From Citricoccus sp. CH26A (lineage in GTDB: Bacteria > Actinomycetota > Actinomycetes > Actinomycetales > Micrococcaceae), in contig NZ_AFXQ01000001.1 of NCBI RefSeq assembly GCF_000224415.1, positions 124,001 to 188,000 on the forward strand: 64,000 nucleotides of DNA. The letters are read 5' to 3'. Position numbers and translations under genes: made by a program. A model generated the notes under the pieces. It made no database searches. It saw only the letters and a program-made list of their open reading frames with translations, and had not been told where the DNA came from. Below are positions 19,179 through 30,128 of the stretch, piece by piece; the stretch's first letter is position 1, and the number at the start of each line of letters is the position of its first letter.

Positions 19179-22100
19179 GCGAACGAAACCTCATCGAAGG
19201 CCTGGTAGACACATGGCTGGAGATGATCTCGCCGTTACACCGGGTCGGGGGGCGGGAGGATGATCTCCTGGTTCTCCTGCGGTCGATGGGCTGGGTGTGT
19301 CAGCGGGTCGACATGGCCGCCGTCTCTGCGGCCCTCGACGGGCTCGATGCCGCTCTGAGCACGCTCCGGGACAACATCAACACCGCCTCTCTCCAATCCA
19401 CCCTGGCTTCTCTCAAGAACCTGCAGCGCGCCAGTGCGTCAGTACGACACTTTGCCTCGGCTCTTGCCGCTGCTACTGCTGGGGGAGCGGTCACCGAAGA
19501 GGTGCTGTCGGCCCTGGGTGAGGACCTCGTACAACTTCTTACGCTGATCTGGCTTGGAGATCGTTCACCAGCCACCTACAGTCTCCTCGAGCTGCTCGGG
19601 GTGATTGAGCACACCCGCCCCAGTGCGATGGCGACCCCAGGCGAGCCGCCACTGCTGGCGCGTCTCGCGGTAACTCGTCCGACCCTGCGGCTTGAACGGG
19701 TGACGCAGTTGCTCCGCTCACCGGAATCCGCACTTCGTGAGTGGTTGGGCATCGTTCCCTTGAAAGATGAAGCTACAGCCCGTGAAGTGGCTGAACGGGT
19801 GTTCGGGCGCCTGCGTCAGCTGGCCATCGCGGCAGGGGGCATGGGCGTTGTCGGTGCCCAGGACCTCCCCGCGGAGATCGCCACGGACGAGGACAGTGCG
19901 CTCCTCCGATCCGCCCTATTCATGGTGCCTTTACCGCCTGTGACCGGTGCGCCGGCTGCGCTGTCCGTGGAGATTGAGCTCGTCCCAACCCACACCGTCA
20001 GCACCGGCGGTATTTCGGGACCGGGTGTGAAATTTGGACTACAGGGCAGCGTTGACATTGAATCTGCTGCCTTGCCGAACATTGACCTTCGGGTGCGTCT
20101 TTCGGGGGAGGGGGAGAGGTTTTTCGTTGCAGCCTCCGATAGCACCCCAGCGACGGAAGGAAGGGCGGCACGGCTTGAGGTGACTGCTCGATTCCTTCCC
20201 GCGCGGGAGGCGGGCGGGACTCACCCTTTGCGGCAACTTGGCGCGGCGAATGGTACGGGGATCACTTTCGGGGCGTGGAAGTGGTCCACCGTAGTCTCGA
20301 TCGTAGCTGGGGCGTGGGACGCCGACGTTTCCATCGAGGCAGAAGAAAGCGTACTGACCCTCTCGCCCGCAGAGGCGGGCGGGTTGTTGAGCTATTTCCT
20401 GCCGGGCGGCAGGTCCCAGCTGCCGCTACAGCTGGGACTCGAATGGTCCCGCATGTCCGGCGTGAGGCTCCACGGCGGTGCAGCGTTGGAGGCCACGGAC
20501 CGGCCCAACCTCAGGCTCGGGCCGCTGTCGATCAACAGCGTGCACCGGAGGGTCCAGGTCGGATCGGACGGTGTGGCCCTGATGGTTGGCTTCAACGCGT
20601 CCCTGGCTCTCGGGCCGTTCCGCGCTACCGTGGACGGACTGGGTCTTGAAGCCGGGCTGAAATTCGAGCGCGGCAATCTCGGCGTCGCTGACTTGGACCT
20701 AAGCCACAAGCATCCTCGCGGTGTGGCACTGTCTGTGGATGCCGGGGTGGTGGTCGGCGGTGGCTACCTCTTCATCAGCGAAAATCGGGAACAGTACGCC
20801 GGGGCAGTGCAACTCGAGCTAGCTGAAACGCTTTCCCTTAGCGCGTTCGGTTTACTGAACACCCGCATGCCGGACGGATCTTCGGGATTCTCCTTGGTCG
20901 TCCTGATGTCGGCTACCTTCTCGCCCCCTGTTCAACTGGGCTATGGCTTTACGCTCAGTGGGGTCGGCGGCCTCGTCGGAGTCAACCGCACAGCCTCCGT
21001 GGACGCGTTGCGGAGCGGCCTGCGCACTGGCGCTATAGGATCCCTCCTCTTTCCGGCTGACCCCAGCCAGAATGCTCCGCAGATCTTAAGCGATCTGGCC
21101 ACGGTCTTCCCTCCGGCATCCGGACGATTCCTGATTGGGCCCGCGGTCCAACTCGGTTGGGGCACGCCCACGATGGTCAAGGTCTCTCTCGCCGTCATCC
21201 TGGAGCTACCGGCTCCAGTACAGCTGATAGTTCTGGGACGACTAGAAGTCGTTCTGCCCGATGAGAAGGCAGCCATCGTCGCTCTCCGGCTCGATGCCAT
21301 CGGCGTGGTCGATTTCTCCTCAGGCGATGTCTCCCTCGACGCCTCACTCTTTGATTCGAGGATTGCTGGCTTCACCGTCAGCGGCGACATGGCCCTGAGG
21401 GCCAACTTCGGCGACGCGCCCGACATGGTCCTAGCAATCGGTGGATTCAACCCGCGGTTCCAACCTCCCTCTGGATTCCCCGCGCTGAACCGCGTCAGCA
21501 TCAACCTGGCGACCGGAGACAATCCACGACTGCGGCTCGAAGCCTATCTGGCGCTGACAACCAATACCGTGCAATTCGGTGCTCGGCTTGAACTCTTCGC
21601 CAAGGCCGGGCCGTTCAGCATCGCCGGAATGCTCGAGCTAGATGTACTCATCCAGCTCGACCCCTTCGGATTCATCGCTGACCTCGGAGCGAGCCTGGCA
21701 CTGAAGCACAAGAGCAAGAGCGTGATGGCCGTCGCGCTGGATATGACGCTCACGGGACCTACCCCGTGGCGGGCGTGGGGCAAGGCTTCCTTCAAGGTGC
21801 TCTTCTTCAGCGGAGCTATAGATTTCGATGTCCAAATCGGCGGATCCGACAAGAGACCGGAATTGCCACCCCCGCATGATCTTCGCCCCCTGCTGCGGGA
21901 CGCACTTGAGGAGCCGGGCAACTGGTCGACCGGGCTCCCCCACGGGGAGCACCCGCTGGTATCGCTACGTGAACTCGTGGGACATCCGGACATTTTCGTC
22001 CATCCGTTGGCGCAAGTAAGCCTCACCCAGCGGGTGGCCCCACTCGCCCGCGAAATCAACCGCTTCGGGTCAACAACCCCGCAACCCTACCGCCATTTCA

Positions 22101-22813
22101 CGCTGGGAATCGTGGATGCCGACGGCACCGTGCGTTCGACCCCGGTGGAAGGCGTAGACGTCATCCAGGAGTATTTCGCCCCCGCCCAGTTCCGGCACAT
22201 GACCGACGACGAGAAGCTGACGGCGCCGGCATTCGAGCACATGCCTGCGGGGCTTCGCCTCGCCCCCACGGGGTTCATGGGCGGCCCGGCAATCATCGAG
22301 CCCGAAATCGCATATGCACGGGAGATGATCTCGCGCCCACAGCGCCCACCAACTACACCGTCTCCCCGAGGGGCCGCAGACCGCGAAACCACATCCGACT
22401 CTTCAGTAACCACGCACCGGGAACGTCAGTTTGGACCCAACGAAGCGAAACGCGTCCCGGCGGGAACGTCCTTGGTGAGCGTCGAGTTCGTCCACCATGT
22501 TGAAGCTACGGGCGCGGCGGCGACAGCACCATTAGCCCAAAGCGGTTACCGGCGATTCGCAACACCTGCAACTCCCGCTGTGACGCTACGAGAACCTCAG
22601 TTTGCTGTCGTCGCAGGCCGAGGTCTGCACGCCCAGATCCCCCCCGCCCTGCGGAACCAGCCATTGCCGGACACCGAACTGAGTACGGCACCCCCGACGC
22701 ACCACGATTACTTGTCCGCCCTGCAGGGTTTACAACTGCACCGTCAACGCCACCCATCCGATCTGCGCCGCCACGCCATCGTGCCGCTATACCCGAAGGA
22801 CCGGAATGACTAA
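19175..22813 (+). CDS. DUF6603-like giant beta-rich protein
   Basis: About 1212 residues. The N-terminal 200 are helical (SLKNLQRASASVRHFASALA). From about 250 to 900 it is a long series of alternating beta strands, for example LGPFRATVDGLGLEAGLKF, GFTLSGVGGLVGVNRT, PVQLIVLGRLEVVLPDEKAA and FGFIADLGASLALKHKSKSV, the pattern I associate with DUF6603. The last 250 residues are proline-rich and probably linker-like. No signal peptide. The pattern recalls a beta-sandwich or barrel shell protein, but function is unknown. I prefer GTG 19175, whose GTGA overlaps the phosphatase stop; an in-frame ATG lies at 19166. Confidence 0.72.
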   Translation: MSERNLIEGLVDTWLEMISPLHRVGGREDDLLVLLRSMGWVCQRVDMAAVSAALDGLDAALSTLRDNINTASLQSTLASLKNLQRASASVRHFASALAAATAGGAVTEEVLSALGEDLVQLLTLIWLGDRSPATYSLLELLGVIEHTRPSAMATPGEPPLLARLAVTRPTLRLERVTQLLRSPESALREWLGIVPLKDEATAREVAERVFGRLRQLAIAAGGMGVVGAQDLPAEIATDEDSALLRSALFMVPLPPVTGAPAALSVEIELVPTHTVSTGGISGPGVKFGLQGSVDIESAALPNIDLRVRLSGEGERFFVAASDSTPATEGRAARLEVTARFLPAREAGGTHPLRQLGAANGTGITFGAWKWSTVVSIVAGAWDADVSIEAEESVLTLSPAEAGGLLSYFLPGGRSQLPLQLGLEWSRMSGVRLHGGAALEATDRPNLRLGPLSINSVHRRVQVGSDGVALMVGFNASLALGPFRATVDGLGLEAGLKFERGNLGVADLDLSHKHPRGVALSVDAGVVVGGGYLFISENREQYAGAVQLELAETLSLSAFGLLNTRMPDGSSGFSLVVLMSATFSPPVQLGYGFTLSGVGGLVGVNRTASVDALRSGLRTGAIGSLLFPADPSQNAPQILSDLATVFPPASGRFLIGPAVQLGWGTPTMVKVSLAVILELPAPVQLIVLGRLEVVLPDEKAAIVALRLDAIGVVDFSSGDVSLDASLFDSRIAGFTVSGDMALRANFGDAPDMVLAIGGFNPRFQPPSGFPALNRVSINLATGDNPRLRLEAYLALTTNTVQFGARLELFAKAGPFSIAGMLELDVLIQLDPFGFIADLGASLALKHKSKSVMAVALDMTLTGPTPWRAWGKASFKVLFFSGAIDFDVQIGGSDKRPELPPPHDLRPLLRDALEEPGNWSTGLPHGEHPLVSLRELVGHPDIFVHPLAQVSLTQRVAPLAREINRFGSTTPQPYRHFTLGIVDADGTVRSTPVEGVDVIQEYFAPAQFRHMTDDEKLTAPAFEHMPAGLRLAPTGFMGGPAIIEPEIAYAREMISRPQRPPTTPSPRGAADRETTSDSSVTTHRERQFGPNEAKRVPAGTSLVSVEFVHHVEATGAAATAPLAQSGYRRFATPATPAVTLREPQFAVVAGRGLHAQIPPALRNQPLPDTELSTAPPTHHDYLSALQGLQLHRQRHPSDLRRHAIVPLYPKDRND

Positions 22814-25508
22814 CGCTGCCTATCATTTCCTGCCCTGGGTTCGAACCGGCCTGGCAGCCAGCATTAAGCAACACGACACGTTGAACTCCGGGTTACCGTC
22901 TCGGCCCAGCGCCCCCATCACAGTACGCCTCACGAGTACCGGCCCGGAGAACGTCGCAGCCACGGACGACGTCACCATGCCCCTGCGCCTCTACGGCCCC
23001 GGAGACGTGACCGGCATCGACTCTCGAGTCATCGTCCGCACAGAACCCACCCACCACACGCCCGACTTCCCCCCGCACCTGCTGGCAACCATCGAATTCG
23101 ACCGACCCGACTTTCCCTGGCTGCTCACACCCGCCGCCCCAAGCGGGGACCGCCTTCGCCCCTGGCTGGTACTGGTCGTGGTCAGTCAGACCACCTCACG
23201 CATCACTCACAACCACAGTCGCCCCCTACCAGAACTGCAGTGCCCCCGGAACGAGCTGCCCAACCTGGCTGAATCGTGGCTCTGGGCCCACGCCCAATTC
23301 GTCGGCCCGGCGGACACCACCAACGTGGTCGAGAGCATGACAACCCATCCGCATCAGACGATCTCCCGGCTGATCTGTCCACGCCGGCTCGAACCCGACC
23401 ACAGTCCCGGCTATCTCGCCTGCCTCGTCCCGGCCTTCGCAGTGGGTCGGAAAGCAGGACTGGGTGAGCCGATCTCCGCAGAGGACGAAACCAGGCTGGA
23501 ACCTGCCTGGGATACGTCCCCGACAGACGGCGAGGTGACCCTCCCGGTGTATTTCTCCTGGGAGTTCGGCACTGCGGTCACCGAAGAGGACTTCGAGGAA
23601 CTGGTCGACCGGCTACAAATGGTCGGCGCCGACGATGCCCCGCAACCAGCTCGGATGGACGTCGGGGATGCGGGCCGGGGGATGCCGCAGGTTCCCGGCG
23701 CCACTCTAGGGCTGCCGAGCATCTTGTTGCCCAAGACAGAGAAGGTGCCCCAGTGGCCGGATGGGCTGGCAGTAACCGAGGCACAGTACCGGGAGGCTTT
23801 GGAACAGCAGCTACGTGTACCCAACGGGCAGGACAACCGTGTGGCCCTGCCCCGCTATGGGCAAATGCACGCCGTCGGCAACGCAACCGATCCTGGCCAG
23901 GGTGTAAATCAGGCCGTTCCGGCATGGGTGCGGGAACTTAACCTTGATCCTCGCTACAGGGTCGCTGCCGCAATCGGAGCCCGGGTGGTTCGTGAAAACC
24001 AGGAGCACCTCGTCGGCGCAGCCTGGCGCCAAGCGGGGCAGGTCGCTGAAGCGAACCAGTGGCAAGCGCGCAAGCAACTGGGGCAGGAAGTGACGCGTTC
24101 CATTTATGAGAAGCGTCTCAAGAATCTCACGCCCAGCACGTTTCAACAGATCACTGCGCCCATCGTCGCGCCACCCACAGACCAGGTGCGCCGAACTCTC
24201 ACCCCACCGGCCCCACTGGTCGACGCGATCGTCTCCTCGCCTTTCCGGCGGCTCGCTCGCTCTGAAGGACCACTGGCACGCCATACCGCAATATCCACCA
24301 CCATGCAGGTGACGGCCTCCCCGCTGGGACCGACCCTGGGCCCACTGCTCTCCGCCCTGACTGCAATGCCAACGGCTCTGACCGCTCAACTCTTCACAGC
24401 GGCAAAACCTGAAGACGTTCGTGCGCTCTGGCCCTCCCCGACTTCCCCCACTGGAAGCCGAGACGGGAGACTCGCTGACAGCGCCAGAGCCGAAATGCTC
24501 AGCCAGTTGAACCCCGAGACCACCTATCCCGTGGAAGCCAGAGCACGCATCAAGACGACACGTATGTCCCACCGGTCAGAATCCGACTTCGATCCGCTGA
24601 CACCGCTGGACGTGACCCCCATATTCACCCAACCGATGTACGAGCCGTTACGAGACGTCTTCTCAGATCTGTTGCTGCCCGGGCTCGATGCGGTGCCGAA
24701 CAACTCGGTGCTGTTGCTGGACACCAACCCGGCAGTGCTCGAGGCGTACATGGCCGGCCTCAACGATGAGATGAACCGGGAGTTACTCTGGCGGGAATTC
24801 CCCACGGACCTCCGGGGCACCTACTTCCGCCAGTTCTGGGACGTCCGCGCTCAGGGCCACGATCAGACCACCGAGGCAGGACGCGAGGCCAGGGCAGACC
24901 TGCCCCCCGTCTCCGAGTGGAAAGACCGCCTCGGCAAGCACTTGAAACCGGACCGGGGCAAAGACCTCGTCGCCCTGCTCATCAAGGGTGATGTACTCAC
25001 ACGCTTTCCGACCGCTGTGGTTTTCGCAGCGCCCGCTCGATGGTCGCGGTCCGTGGACGGTACGACACCGGTCGCTCCGGCGGTCATAGACGAGGACCAG
25101 AAACCGCTCTTTCCCTCCCTCATTGTCGACATCTCCCCGGGAGTCCGCCTCGTAGGATTCAACATCGAAGGCGGAAGCGCTGTCGCGGTGGGTGGGGAGG
25201 CACCTCCGGAAAAACCGGGTTGGTTCATCGTCATGCAAGAGCACCCCTTCGAACCCAGGTTCGGTCTGAACAGCAGCAGGAATGATGCCACCGACCCACT
25301 CACCACGTGGCGCAAACTGGCTTGGACGGACATCGGATTGCGGGCAGGCACGCCCTATATCGATCCCAGCATCGTGCCGGAACTCAAAGGCAACGTGCGT
25401 GTCCCGGACACCGCGGCCACGTGGGGACGCAGTGGGGCCGACATGGCTTACATCACCTTGCAAAAGGCATACCGTCTGGAAGTCCACGCCGGGAACTGGC
25501 TTCCATGA
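22806..25508 (+). CDS. Large conserved protein of unknown function (900 aa)
   Basis: Starts MTNAAYHFLPWVRTGLAASI, overlapping the previous stop by 8 bases. Other blocks are IEFDRPDFPWLLTPAAP, RLRPWLVLVVV, EFGTAVTEEDFEELV, LPRYGQMHAV, NLDPRYRVAAAIGARVVREN and, near the C-terminus, PGVRLVGFNIEGGSAVAVGG and WFIVMQEHPFEPRFGLN. I have seen this N-terminal pattern in multi-gene clusters with DUF6603-like proteins but know no function. No signal peptide, membrane segment or catalytic motif is visible. The coupling to both neighbours suggests a structural partner made in fixed ratio. Confidence 0.78.
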   Translation: MTNAAYHFLPWVRTGLAASIKQHDTLNSGLPSRPSAPITVRLTSTGPENVAATDDVTMPLRLYGPGDVTGIDSRVIVRTEPTHHTPDFPPHLLATIEFDRPDFPWLLTPAAPSGDRLRPWLVLVVVSQTTSRITHNHSRPLPELQCPRNELPNLAESWLWAHAQFVGPADTTNVVESMTTHPHQTISRLICPRRLEPDHSPGYLACLVPAFAVGRKAGLGEPISAEDETRLEPAWDTSPTDGEVTLPVYFSWEFGTAVTEEDFEELVDRLQMVGADDAPQPARMDVGDAGRGMPQVPGATLGLPSILLPKTEKVPQWPDGLAVTEAQYREALEQQLRVPNGQDNRVALPRYGQMHAVGNATDPGQGVNQAVPAWVRELNLDPRYRVAAAIGARVVRENQEHLVGAAWRQAGQVAEANQWQARKQLGQEVTRSIYEKRLKNLTPSTFQQITAPIVAPPTDQVRRTLTPPAPLVDAIVSSPFRRLARSEGPLARHTAISTTMQVTASPLGPTLGPLLSALTAMPTALTAQLFTAAKPEDVRALWPSPTSPTGSRDGRLADSARAEMLSQLNPETTYPVEARARIKTTRMSHRSESDFDPLTPLDVTPIFTQPMYEPLRDVFSDLLLPGLDAVPNNSVLLLDTNPAVLEAYMAGLNDEMNRELLWREFPTDLRGTYFRQFWDVRAQGHDQTTEAGREARADLPPVSEWKDRLGKHLKPDRGKDLVALLIKGDVLTRFPTAVVFAAPARWSRSVDGTTPVAPAVIDEDQKPLFPSLIVDISPGVRLVGFNIEGGSAVAVGGEAPPEKPGWFIVMQEHPFEPRFGLNSSRNDATDPLTTWRKLAWTDIGLRAGTPYIDPSIVPELKGNVRVPDTAATWGRSGADMAYITLQKAYRLEVHAGNWLP

Positions 25509-28500
25509 TCACGCTCACTCCTCCCAGCACACCCTTCGACGGGCCCCCGACCGACCACCCGCTCATCCTGTTTCCCGTCCGTATCGAGACACGCTTCAGA
25601 GTCGAAGCCGGCACCCCCTCGCTTCTTGTCCGCGTCTACGTCGAGGACCTGGCCGTGGAGTGGCACCAGCCTGGACTGACCGAATCAGAGGACGCGTGGG
25701 GCCGTGCCTTCTGGCAACAGGTCTGGCGCAGCGGGCCGAATGCGCCTCGGCGTGAGGCGGCCTGGACACAACTCACCGAGCGCTTCGGGCCCCCGCGTGC
25801 GGCATACATCGCCGAGGCGTTACAGCCCACGAACTATGCCTCCAGGCCGGGAACCGAAACCGGTGTGGATGACGAATTGCCGATACTGCCGACATTCCCG
25901 AAGACACCCCAAACAAGCCAAGCAAGACGTCCCCAGACTCGGGTGCTGCCGGATCGGTGGATCGCGACCGGCTGGATCGGCGACGAGCGAGTGTTCGCCT
26001 GGTCGGGAGAGCAGATCGCCGAGGACGCCGTGGCAGTCGGACCCGGGTCGGAGGCCAGCGGCTTTGACGCCACGACCCTGGCCAGGGACCCGGAACTGGC
26101 CTGGCTGGTCGACTTCGAAGCCGCCGTCTCCAACGGGATGGGCCTGCGGATTCCTTACACGCTGCCCGCCGAAACGCGCCTGGACCGATTGGTCGTCTTC
26201 GGTGCGCGAAATACGGAGGCGGCACAAGGCGCGGAACGCATAGCCGAACTTCTTCATGCACACCGTTATACCGACGGACTGGCCTTTGTTAGCCAATCAA
26301 CGCCCACGAACAACACCGACGAGGCACCGTCCGGCATGGACTCCTCAGAACATGACTATGGGACGCACCCCCCCACCGCCGAAGCCCCGCCCTTCCCTGC
26401 CGGGGAGGGATCCAACCGTGAAGTGATGGCTCAGGTTCTCGGAATCGATCACCGCTTGTTGGATCGGATTCCCGGTGCCACCGCCCAGGAACAGCGCGAC
26501 GCTTACCACATGAACACTCTCGTGTGGAAGGCGACACTTGGATACTCGCTGGACCACTATCTCGCAGGGCCCGGATCGCCTTCCATCGACACCACGCGGA
26601 TGGTCCGCGAACACTTTGCCAGCTTCGTTCGCGGCCGTGGTCCCTTACCTGCAATCCGCGTCGGACACCAACCCTACGGGGTGCTTCCCGCTATCTCCCT
26701 GGACCGATGGCAGCCTCTGGAAGCCGGAACGATCGATGCTGCCCTGCACCGTTTCCTGCTCAAGGCCCGAGAGCTATGGCGTGGTGGTTTGGACGCTGTT
26801 CCGCGGGCGCCGCTCAGCCCCGAGCCCTCCGCTGAGCTGTTGCGCGTGCTGGCGATGAGCCCGGGAGCAGTTGGTTATGCCACTCGGAACGCCACCCGCC
26901 TCGGCCAGTTGGCCTCGGATCCGGCGACGCCCTTCGCGGCGCACACCGGCAGCAACCGAGCCAGGGAGTTAGCCCAGGCCTTGGGCATCACGTGGACACC
27001 GCGAGGCATCCGGACCCTATGGGGGGTCCAACCTCAGGGCAGGTTCACGGCTGGCATCGTGCAAGAAAGGGACAACGGCATCGAGCTACTCTCCGAGCGG
27101 GAACCTCTCACCTCCAATTACTTGCGGACCATGGCCTCCGAGGCCTACCGTGCACTGCCGGGACTCGTCGAGGAGTTGGCCCCATCCCCCCTGCCGTCGC
27201 ACAGCCTGCTTGAGCTCCTTGTTCGGCACGCCGAGCAGCACGAGTACCTCGATGCGGCCTACCGGATCCTGGCCCGTCGCAATGAGGTGACTGAGGAAGA
27301 GCGACGAGAGCCCGACGTTGCTGACGGCAACAAGTCCCCGGTGAGAAACCTGCTGACCAGGCCCATCGTCCATGGAGGCAGCAATCAGCAAATCGGTGGC
27401 TTCCTGGATGACCTTCGGACAGTGCTGGCGCAGGAAGGGGACCGTGACATCACAGTGCCGGGGGCAATATGGAGACGACGGCTTTACGAAGCTGGCCCTG
27501 GGAAGGGAGGAGATCCTGACGTTGCACCGGACGTCGCCGAGTTAGGTGCCTTCGTCCGGGCGGTGGCTTACTTGGCGGAACGTCCGAGCGCCTCGTTGTC
27601 GCAGACGCTGCGGGAAACGCTTGACCTCAGTTCGTACCGTCTCGATGCATGGGCTACATCGTTGGCGACGAAGAGGTTGGAGTGGTTGCGCGGACGTAAC
27701 CCGAACGGTGTCTATGTGGGTTGTTATGGCTGGGTTGAGGATTTGGCACCGACGCCACGCACACAGGCGCCTGCACCGACCATTGACACCGCCTTGGAAC
27801 TCCCGCCGCAGCTCGCCCCGCCCCTCTACACTTCGGCGGGTTCGCGAGGCTACGTACACGCACCCTCTTTGGCGCACGGGACCACCGCCGCAATTCTCCG
27901 CAGCGGTTACCTAGCCCGCCAAGCACCTAATGACCGAGCAGCCCTGGCAGTGAATCTGTCTTCGGCACGCGTGCGGTCGGCGAAGTGGCTCATCGACGGC
28001 GTCCGGGACGGACAGTCGCTGTCGTCATTGCTGGGGTATCGCTTCGAGCGCGCTTTACACGAAAACCACCCGGCCTTGGTGCTGGATCAGTACATCCTCT
28101 CCTTCCGAAGGATCGCCTCGCCGGCGGCGGCCGTGCCGGCCCAGGACGTGGAGGCATGGGCCGCCGCGCTGGAGCAGGCCCCAGCACCATCCGTCGCCGA
28201 TGGGCTCACCCTTCTGAAGAAATATCGCCAGCCAGATGATTCTCCGCAAAGACTGCCCTGGGGGACCAGCGACCTGTTGCCCGCACCCGGCACTGCAGCC
28301 TACGAGGCCTGCATCCGGGAGCTAGACGCCCTCGAAGATGTCCTGGACGCCGTGGCCGACCTGGCCCTGGCCGAATCCGTCCACCACGTCGCTCAAGGCA
28401 ATCCCGTGCGCGCCGGAGCGACCCTGGAAGCGATCGCACAGGGCGAAGCACCCCCTCCTGACATCGAGGTAATCCGCACTCCCCGAACCGGCATCGGGAT

Positions 28501-30105
28501 CACCCACCGCGTCCTGGTGCTGATGGACGGAAGCCGGCTAGGGCCGGTGTGGGGTCCCTCGACGCCGCGGGCGGTAGCCGAGCCATACCTGAACGCGTGG
28601 ATCGCCTATCTTCTCGGTCCACAGGCCGCACGCGCCCGCTGCAAAGTCGAGCTCCATTCAGGCGAACGCGCGCCCAGCACCGTAGAAGTCCTCCTGGAGG
28701 ACATCGGGGTGGCGCCAATCGACCTGATCCAGCGACCTGACCAACAAGGAACACACGAATCCTCAGAGCTTGAGTATCGGGTGATACGACACGTTCTCGA
28801 CAGCGATCCCCCAGCTGACGCAGACGACGATGACACACAGCTGGAAGTGCGGCTTCATTTCGGTCGTCAGCCAGAGTGGGACGCAGACTCACTCAGCTTC
28901 ACTGAAGTCCTGGAGGCAGTCCGCTCCATCAAAGACACCATCCACGGAGCCCGGGCACTGAGTCCCACGGACCTCGCCCTGCCAGAGACGGCGATACCGC
29001 AGACAGCGGAGACCGAACCACCGGGCACCCTGGAGAGCTTGCTCCTATCCAGCCGGGCCATCGCCGCAGCTGCAGGGTTGGACCAGGCCACTAAGGAACT
29101 TGGGGATCTCATCGGCTCCACAAACCCGGAGCCCCGCTCCGGGCCACTCCGCCAGGCGCTCCTGAATCTCTGCTCCTACGGCCTCACCAGCGCCACTCCG
29201 GTAGAACCGACCGGTGACTCCGAACGAATACGAGCAAACCTCACGAATCAGGCCCAAGCACTAGTCCGCGAGGCGACGAAGCGATTGGAAGCTCTCCGAG
29301 CTATCGACCTGGCCTACGCGCAGCGGGAGGCCGAGGTCGCTGCAGAGGAACCAGGCAAGCAGCTGCCTCCCCGTGAGACCCGCGCTTGGCACATCGACCG
29401 GCTGGCCAAAATCTTCGGTCCAGAACTCCAGATCCTGCCTCCTTTTGTGGCCGTCAACGGCCCTGACCTAGGCAACACCCTCGCCGCGAACACCGCCCTA
29501 CAGGACGGCAACCCCGTTGAAGTCGCCACCTGGCTGCAGCGCACCGCCCGCGTGCGCAACAGAACAAGCCGTCTGCACAGAACAATGGTCCATGCAGAAG
29601 CACTCGGTGGAGCCAGCCTCAGCCTGGCGGTGGGCCAGCTTCCACATACTCCCGGGGACAGATGGCTCGGCCTCCCTCTGCCAGCAAGGCAATCCACTGC
29701 CGAACCACCACCCCGCCCCCCGGGAGGCCGTCTATCGCTCATCGTCCACACCCACGACAAGGTCGATCCGGAGAAACCCGTCGCCGGACTTCTCATCGAC
29801 GAATGGACAGAGACAATCCCTAGCCCCGAGGAAACCACCGGCTTGGTCTTCCACTACGACCAACCAACAGCACGTGCCCCCAAACCATTCTGCTGGCAGT
29901 GCCCCCGGACGACAGCGACACGTGGGATCTCGAAACCCTGGAAGCCACCATCTGCGAAACCCTCGACCTCGCCAAGCTCCGAGCCGTTGACCTCACCGCC
30001 CTACCCGATGTCGCACCATTCCTGCCCGCCCTCTACATCGCCGAAGGCAACCATGACCACGCCGTGACAAGCACTTTCGATGGGCTCATCACCCGCGAGA
30101 CCTAA
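25505..30105 (+). CDS. Giant protein of unknown function (about 1533 aa), apparent frameshift near its end
   Basis: Begins MITLTPPSTPFDGPPTDHPL at an ATGA overlap with the previous stop. Conserved-looking blocks are ILFPVRIETRF, WIATGWIGDERVFAWSG, PAIRVGHQPYGVLPAISLDR (about 390), LAVNLSSARVRSAKWLIDGV and SLLGYRFERALHE (about 830). The C-terminal domain includes WLGLPLPARQ and LLIDEWTETIPSPEETTGLV. At C5, 29877-29881, the frame is lost: the sequence that follows naturally (QTILLAVPPDDSDTWDLETL, to LITRET) is in the next frame. One extra C would restore it. As it stands the first frame ends at 30067 with a junk tail. No enzyme motif found. Confidence 0.75.
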
Positions 30106-30128
30106 CACCAAAGACGGAGCGCATCCAA

